9,226 bases of DNA from Fluviibacter sp964604465 (GTDB taxonomy: Bacteria > Pseudomonadota > Gammaproteobacteria > Burkholderiales > Rhodocyclaceae), in NCBI GenBank assembly GCA_964604465.1, contig CAZRYZ010000053.1, forward strand, positions 1-9,226, written 5' to 3'. Positions 5,488-9,226 of the stretch are shown here, piece by piece. Below the pieces are notes generated by a model. The model saw only the letters and a list, made by a program, of their open reading frames with translations. It was not told the DNA's origin and did not search any database. Every line of letters starts with the position of its first letter. Positions within the stretch are counted from its first letter, which is position 1. The position numbers and the translations under genes were made by a program.

Positions 5488-8364
5488 ATGACAACTGAGA
5501 CAAACACCCAGCAGACCGCCGCCAGCGCACGCACTTCGCTCCCACCGCAGGAAATCTGCGCCGAAGTTCTTGTAGAAAAATACGCCAAGGGCGAAGAGCA
5601 ATCGATCGCCGAAGTGCGTGCCCGTGTGGCGCGTGCCCTAGCCAAGGTTGAAGACGAGAAGCACCGCGCCAAGTGGGAAAGCAAATTCCTTTGGGCCCAG
5701 GAAAACGGCTTCGTCCCGGCCGGCCGTATCAACTCGGCAGCCGGTACCGACCTGCAGGCCACACTGATCAACTGCTTTGTGCAGCCGGTCGGTGACTCGG
5801 TCGTAGAAACCGTCAATGGTCGTCCGGGGATCTACACCGCCTTGGCTGAAGCCGCCGAAACCATGCGTCGCGGTGGCGGTGTCGGTTATGACTTCTCGTC
5901 AATTCGTCCGCAAGGTGCCCGCGTCAAAGGCACCCAATCACGCGCCTCGGGCCCGGTCTCATACATGCGTGTGTTCGACCGCTCCTGCGAAACCGTGGAA
6001 TCGGCCGGTGCCCGTCGTGGTGCCCAGATGGGTGTCATGCGCTGCGACCACCCGGATATCGAGCTGTTCATCCATGCCAAAGACAAAGGCGACCTCACCA
6101 ACTTCAATATCTCGATCGGCGTGACGGACCCGTTCATGAAGGCCGTTGAAGCCGACGACATGGTCGAACTGGTGCATGTGTCACAACCGAACGAAGACAT
6201 CCTGGCAGAAGGCGCCTATCAACGTGACGACGGCCTGTGGGTCTATCGCAAGGTGCGCGCCCGTGATCTGTGGGATCAGGTGATGCAGTCGACCTATGAC
6301 CACGCCGAGCCGGGCATCCTGTTCCTGGATCGCATGAACAAGGACAACAACCTCAATTACTGCGAACTGATCGAAGCCACCAACCCGTGTGCCGAACAAC
6401 CGCTGCCGCCGTACGGCTGCTGCTGCCTGGGCTCGATCGATCTCACCCACTTCGTCAAGGATCCGTTTGGGGCCAAGGCCGAATTTGATTTCGCTGCCTT
6501 TGGCGAGGTCGTCAAGGTCTCGACCCGCATGCTGGACAACGTGCTCGACGCCACCCACTGGCCGTTGCAGAATCAGCAACAGGAAGCCATGAACAAGCGC
6601 CGCGTCGGCCTCGGCTTTACCGGTCTTGGGGATGCCCTGTACATGCTCAAGCTGCGTTATGACTCGCAGGAGGCGCTGGCCATGGCCTCGAAGATTTCCG
6701 AGTTCATGCGCGACACCGCCTACATGACCTCGGTTGATCTGGCCAAAGAGCGTGGCGCCTTCCCGCTGTTCAATGCCGAGCTGTACCTCTCGGGTGGCAA
6801 CTTTGCCTCGCGTCTACCGAATGAGGTCAAAGCCGAGATCCGCAAGCACGGTCTGCGTAACTCGCACCTGCTGTCGATCGCACCGACCGGCACCATCTCG
6901 CTGGCCTTTGCCGATAACGCCTCGAACGGTATCGAACCGGCCTTCTCATGGACCTACACCCGTAAGAAGCGCATGGCCGATGGCACGATCAAAGAATACG
7001 CCGTCGAAGATCACGCATGGCGTCTGTACCGTCACCTAGGCGGTGATGTGAACAACCTGCCTGATTACTTTGTCACGGCGCTGGAGCTTTCAGCCAAGGC
7101 CCACAAAGACATGGTCGCTGCCGTGGCGCCGTACATCGATACGTCGATCTCGAAGACGGTCAACGTCCCGGCCGACTACCCCTACGAAGACTTCCAGGAT
7201 CTCTACATGCAGGCCTGGAAGGCTGGCCTTAAGGGTCTGGCCACCTATCGTCCGAACAGTGTGCTGGGTTCGGTGCTGTCCGTCGATACCCCGAAACAGG
7301 AAGAAGCCCAGAAGCAACCCCAGGACTTTGTGACCGGTGATGCCAACCGTCGTCTGCACATCAAGGATCTGCCGGCACCGGTGCTCTCCTCGCTGCGCTG
7401 GCCGAACCGCCCGAACCTGCCGGAAGGCAACATGGCATGGACCTACATGATCGACGGTCCATTCGGCAAGTTCGCGATCTTCGTCGGTCATGTGGAACAG
7501 GAAGCCAAGAAGTGGCCGTTCGAAGTCTGGGTCAATGGCCCGGATCAACCCCGTGGTCTGGGCGCAGTTGCCAAGACCCTGTCGATGGACATGCGCGCCA
7601 ATGACCCGGCCTGGCTGAAGATCAAGCTGGATTCGCTCTCCAACACCCCGTCGGCCGGCGAAGCCTTTGAAATGCCCTTCCCGCCCAACGGCGAGCGCCA
7701 GCTGATGTCTTCGTCGGTGTCGGCCTTTGCCCAGCTGGTCCGCTTCCGTGTAGAACAGCTGGACTGGTTCAAGCAGGATCTGCCGACGCCTCTGTTCGAC
7801 GCCCTAATGAGCCCGAAAGAACCGAAGACCGGGACCGACGGCACCCTGTCGTGGACCGTGGATATCTTCAACCCGAACACCGGTGAAGACTTCGTACTGG
7901 GTCTGAAGGAAATCACCCTGCCGGATGGCGTCAGCCGCCCGTACTCGATGTGGCTGTCGGGCAACTACCCGCGCGCCCTCGATGGTCTGTCGAAGCTGCT
8001 GTCGACCGACATGCGCGTGATCGATCCGGCCTGGATCGGCATGAAGCTGCGCAAGCTGCTCGACTATCCGGAACCGCTGGGTGACATGCTCGCCTTCGTC
8101 CCGGGTTCGCGCAAGCAGCAGACCTATCCATCAACGATTGCCTACCTGGCCCACCTCATCCTGCACCGCTACAACATGCTGGGCATCCTGGATGAGAATG
8201 GCTTCCCGGTAAAGCAGATGGGGATCCTGCAGGCACCGACCGAAGAAGGCGCGGTGAAACCGGTTCAAGGCAAGCTGTGCAGCGAATGCGGTAACACGAC
8301 CATGATTAGAAAAGATGGTTGTGACTTCTGTACCGCCTGCGGCGCGGTAGGGACCTGCGGCTAA
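5488..8364 (+). CDS. nrdJ: adenosylcobalamin-dependent (class II) ribonucleoside-diphosphate reductase
   Basis: NrdJ reduces ribonucleotides to deoxyribonucleotides with a thiyl radical generated from adenosylcobalamin, so it works with or without oxygen and needs no radical-storing small subunit. The 958-residue chain has a catalytic ten-stranded barrel (about 1-600). Its radical site is NPCAEQPLPPYG, with Asn299, Cys301 (thiyl) and Glu303. Cys96 (LINCFV) and Cys312 (in GCCCLGSI) are the expected redox pair by comparison with Thermotoga NrdJ. Phosphate-binding APTGTIS is at 465-471. No N-terminal ATP-cone is apparent. Residues 649-761 and 787-901 are two related copies of a TSCPD-type module. 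The tail CSECG...CDFCTACGAVGTCG (931-958) looks like a zinc ribbon with reducing cysteines. In Pseudomonas the equivalent is split into NrdJa and NrdJb, whereas here it is one chain. The ATG at 5488 has AAGGA 8 nt upstream. Two NrdR boxes precede it. A palindromic terminator follows 22 bp after the stop. Confidence 0.96.
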   Translation: MTTETNTQQTAASARTSLPPQEICAEVLVEKYAKGEEQSIAEVRARVARALAKVEDEKHRAKWESKFLWAQENGFVPAGRINSAAGTDLQATLINCFVQPVGDSVVETVNGRPGIYTALAEAAETMRRGGGVGYDFSSIRPQGARVKGTQSRASGPVSYMRVFDRSCETVESAGARRGAQMGVMRCDHPDIELFIHAKDKGDLTNFNISIGVTDPFMKAVEADDMVELVHVSQPNEDILAEGAYQRDDGLWVYRKVRARDLWDQVMQSTYDHAEPGILFLDRMNKDNNLNYCELIEATNPCAEQPLPPYGCCCLGSIDLTHFVKDPFGAKAEFDFAAFGEVVKVSTRMLDNVLDATHWPLQNQQQEAMNKRRVGLGFTGLGDALYMLKLRYDSQEALAMASKISEFMRDTAYMTSVDLAKERGAFPLFNAELYLSGGNFASRLPNEVKAEIRKHGLRNSHLLSIAPTGTISLAFADNASNGIEPAFSWTYTRKKRMADGTIKEYAVEDHAWRLYRHLGGDVNNLPDYFVTALELSAKAHKDMVAAVAPYIDTSISKTVNVPADYPYEDFQDLYMQAWKAGLKGLATYRPNSVLGSVLSVDTPKQEEAQKQPQDFVTGDANRRLHIKDLPAPVLSSLRWPNRPNLPEGNMAWTYMIDGPFGKFAIFVGHVEQEAKKWPFEVWVNGPDQPRGLGAVAKTLSMDMRANDPAWLKIKLDSLSNTPSAGEAFEMPFPPNGERQLMSSSVSAFAQLVRFRVEQLDWFKQDLPTPLFDALMSPKEPKTGTDGTLSWTVDIFNPNTGEDFVLGLKEITLPDGVSRPYSMWLSGNYPRALDGLSKLLSTDMRVIDPAWIGMKLRKLLDYPEPLGDMLAFVPGSRKQQTYPSTIAYLAHLILHRYNMLGILDENGFPVKQMGILQAPTEEGAVKPVQGKLCSECGNTTMIRKDGCDFCTACGAVGTCG

Positions 8365-8386
8365 GCAAGCCGGGCACCTCAACGAC

Positions 8387-8417
8387 AAAGGGCTCCCTAG
8401 GGAGCCCTTTGCGTTTT
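8387..8417. terminator. bidirectional intrinsic terminator between nrdJ and the exported-protein gene
   Basis: A perfect 24-bp palindrome (8387-8410, arms AAAGGGCTCCCT / AGGGAGCCCTTT) can fold as a 10-bp stem with a CTAG loop. On the plus strand it is followed by GCGTTTT, a usable U-run for nrdJ. It lies between two convergent stop codons (8364 and 8432-8430). On the minus strand the U-run is only the three bases at the stem end, so termination there may be weaker. Confidence 0.85.
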
Positions 8418-8429
8418 CGACGGAAGTAA

Positions 8430-8828
8430 TTATTTAGCCTGACAGGCTGCCTGCATAATCTTTTCATCGAGCGAGTTCCTCTCCGGTGCGATCATCGGGG
8501 CTTCAGCGGGCGTCGGCGTATAGCTGTAGACCACCTTGCCTGCCCCATCCATCAGGCTAACACCGGTCAGCGCCTGAGTCTTGGCCTTGCAGTCCGCCAG
8601 GAAGGTATTGGTAGCCTTCGTGTACTCGGCGCCATTGGGTGCCTTCATCCGGCTGGTGTAGATCGTCTGTACCGTGAAGGCTGTTCGGCCATTCGATTTG
8701 ACCAGGCTATCCGTATCGAGGGCATAGCTGCCATTCTTCTCGACCGCAATAGCGCGCAAGGTCTCAGCCTGCGTGACGCCACTGAACACGGCCATCCCTA
8801 GGGACAAGATTAATACCGATTTCTTCAT
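8430..8828 (-). CDS. small exported protein of unknown function, possibly surface-adhesin-E-like
   Basis: This encodes a 132-residue precursor that I cannot assign to a characterised function. Residues 1-21 form a classical Sec signal peptide: KK near the start, hydrophobic SVLILSLGMAVFSGV, and a TQA site before ETLRA. The mature protein of about 111 residues would be periplasmic or secreted. It has exactly two cysteines (Cys80 in FLADCKAK, Cys129 in QAACQAK), well placed for one disulfide. There is no lipobox and no further membrane segment. The pattern of an early Y-x-L-D-x-x-S strand, a central DC and a final C near the end resembles the short Gram-negative proteins annotated as surface-adhesin protein E-like, but this is a pattern impression only. 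A frame extends five codons upstream to 8843. The ATG at 8828 is preferred because AAGGAG lies 6 nt before it and MKK is a typical signal-peptide start. It follows acnB on the same strand but after a terminator, so it probably has its own promoter. Confidence 0.85.
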   Translation of the reverse strand: MKKSVLILSLGMAVFSGVTQAETLRAIAVEKNGSYALDTDSLVKSNGRTAFTVQTIYTSRMKAPNGAEYTKATNTFLADCKAKTQALTGVSLMDGAGKVVYSYTPTPAEAPMIAPERNSLDEKIMQAACQAK

Positions 8829-8834
8829 GATGAT

Positions 8835-8840
8835 CTCCTT
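8835..8840 (-). promoter_or_regulatory. Shine-Dalgarno fixing the exported-protein start
   Basis: AAGGAG on the minus strand lies 6 nt before the ATG at 8828. The upstream ATG at 8843 overlaps the far side of this site and would have no Shine-Dalgarno of its own. Confidence 0.75.
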
Positions 8841-8851
8841 CACAGCATGGT

Positions 8852-8872
8852 CTTGAATTTACCAGATTCAAG
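8852..8872. repeat. 7-7-7 inverted repeat upstream of the exported-protein gene
   Basis: CTTGAAT (8852-8858) and ATTCAAG (8866-8872) are perfect inverted arms separated by 7 bp. The element lies 24-44 bp before the exported-protein start and directly after the acnB terminator. It contains a TTGAAT that could act as a -35 on the minus strand, but no good -10 follows at 16-18 bp. An operator or a 5'-leader hairpin are both possible. Confidence 0.45.
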
Positions 8873-8910
8873 GAAAGAAAAAACCCGCCGGTCTTGCGAG
8901 CAGCGGGTTT
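8871..8910 (-). terminator. intrinsic terminator of acnB
   Basis: Reading the minus strand, AAACCCGC (8910-8903) pairs with GCGGGTTT (8888-8881) around a 14-nt loop, and TTTCTTTCC follows. The stem plus T-rich tail starts about 20 bp after the acnB stop, a standard rho-independent terminator. Confidence 0.85.
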
Positions 8911-8929
8911 CTATTACAGCAGTTTCAAC

Positions 8930-9226
8930 TTAGACGTTGACGGTGTCTGCCACATCCTTGAACTCTTTGATCTGATCAAAGTTCATGTAGCGGTAGATCT
9001 TGTCAGCGTTCTGGCTGATCACGCCCTGGTGTTCCATGTACTCGGCCGGGGTCGGGATCTTACCCAGCAGCGCACAAACAGAAGCCAGTTCGGCCGACCC
9101 CAGATACACGCGGGTGTCGATACCCAGACGGTTCGGGAAGTTACGGGTCGAGGTGGACATGGCGGTCGAACCCTTGCGGATCTGTGCCTGGTTACCCATA
9201 CACAGCGAGCAGCCCGGCATTTCCAT
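8930..9226 (-). CDS. acnB: aconitate hydratase B, C-terminal part (5' end beyond the window)
   Basis: AcnB interconverts citrate and isocitrate in the TCA cycle using a [4Fe-4S] cluster. Only the last 98 residues are present. The conserved block GCSLCMGNQAQI contains two of the three cluster cysteines. It is followed by STSTRNFPNRLG and the AcnB-specific ending with PTPAEYM and YRYMNFDQIKEF, which separates it from AcnA and from LeuC. The frame is open to the right edge, so the visible first Met is not the start codon. The stop TAA is at 8932-8930, followed by a hairpin terminator. The exported-protein gene lies downstream on the same strand but outside the apparent transcription unit. Confidence 0.95.
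   Translation of the reverse strand: MEMPGCSLCMGNQAQIRKGSTAMSTSTRNFPNRLGIDTRVYLGSAELASVCALLGKIPTPAEYMEHQGVISQNADKIYRYMNFDQIKEFKDVADTVNV

Noticed and set aside
6181..6579. A 132-codon minus-strand frame inside nrdJ
   Set aside because: It is antisense to the catalytic core of NrdJ with no independent start signals.

Overview
The window reads as ordinary chromosomal housekeeping DNA from a Gram-negative proteobacterium, most likely a betaproteobacterium. The evidence is the protein character of LeuB/LeuC/LeuD, AroC and AcnB, moderately high GC in coding regions, and an Sec-exported small protein with a typical Gram-negative signal peptide. The exact genus cannot be read from the sequence. I see no mobile element, CRISPR array, tRNA, rRNA or defence-type island.

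Layout, left to right. Positions 1-2599 hold a minus-strand leucine biosynthesis cluster transcribed leuC, leuD, leuB. The leuB 3' end runs off the left edge. leuC and leuD overlap by one base (TAATG), and leuD and leuB are 18 bp apart. Upstream of it on the same strand lie an MFS transporter (2671-3888) and aroC, chorismate synthase (3929-5035). All five genes are co-directional with short gaps (71 bp or less), so they could be read through from a promoter in front of aroC, although leuC may have its own start site.

Positions 5036-5487 are a 452-bp divergent intergenic region that is AT-richer than its surroundings. It serves aroC on the minus strand and nrdJ on the plus strand. Just ahead of nrdJ it carries two 16-bp palindromic elements exactly 31 bp apart. 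They match the NrdR-box consensus and overlap a plausible sigma-70 promoter. This is the clearest regulatory signal in the window.

Positions 5488-8364 encode a 958-residue adenosylcobalamin-dependent (class II) ribonucleotide reductase. It is a one-piece protein with an N-terminal catalytic barrel, a C-terminal region built from two copies of a module of about 113 residues, and a Cys-rich zinc-ribbon-like tail. A 24-bp perfect palindrome follows and probably terminates nrdJ and the convergent gene. That convergent gene (8430-8828, minus) encodes a small exported protein of unknown function with two cysteines. At the right edge, minus strand, is the 3' end of acnB (aconitase B), followed by its own hairpin terminator.

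Functionally the window covers branched-chain and aromatic amino-acid synthesis, dNTP synthesis and the TCA cycle. I do not find a previously undescribed system. The most useful leads are the NrdR-type control of nrdJ, the duplicated C-terminal module of NrdJ, the uncharacterised exported protein with a 7-7-7 inverted repeat in front of it, and unexplained structure in the aroC-nrdJ intergenic region.
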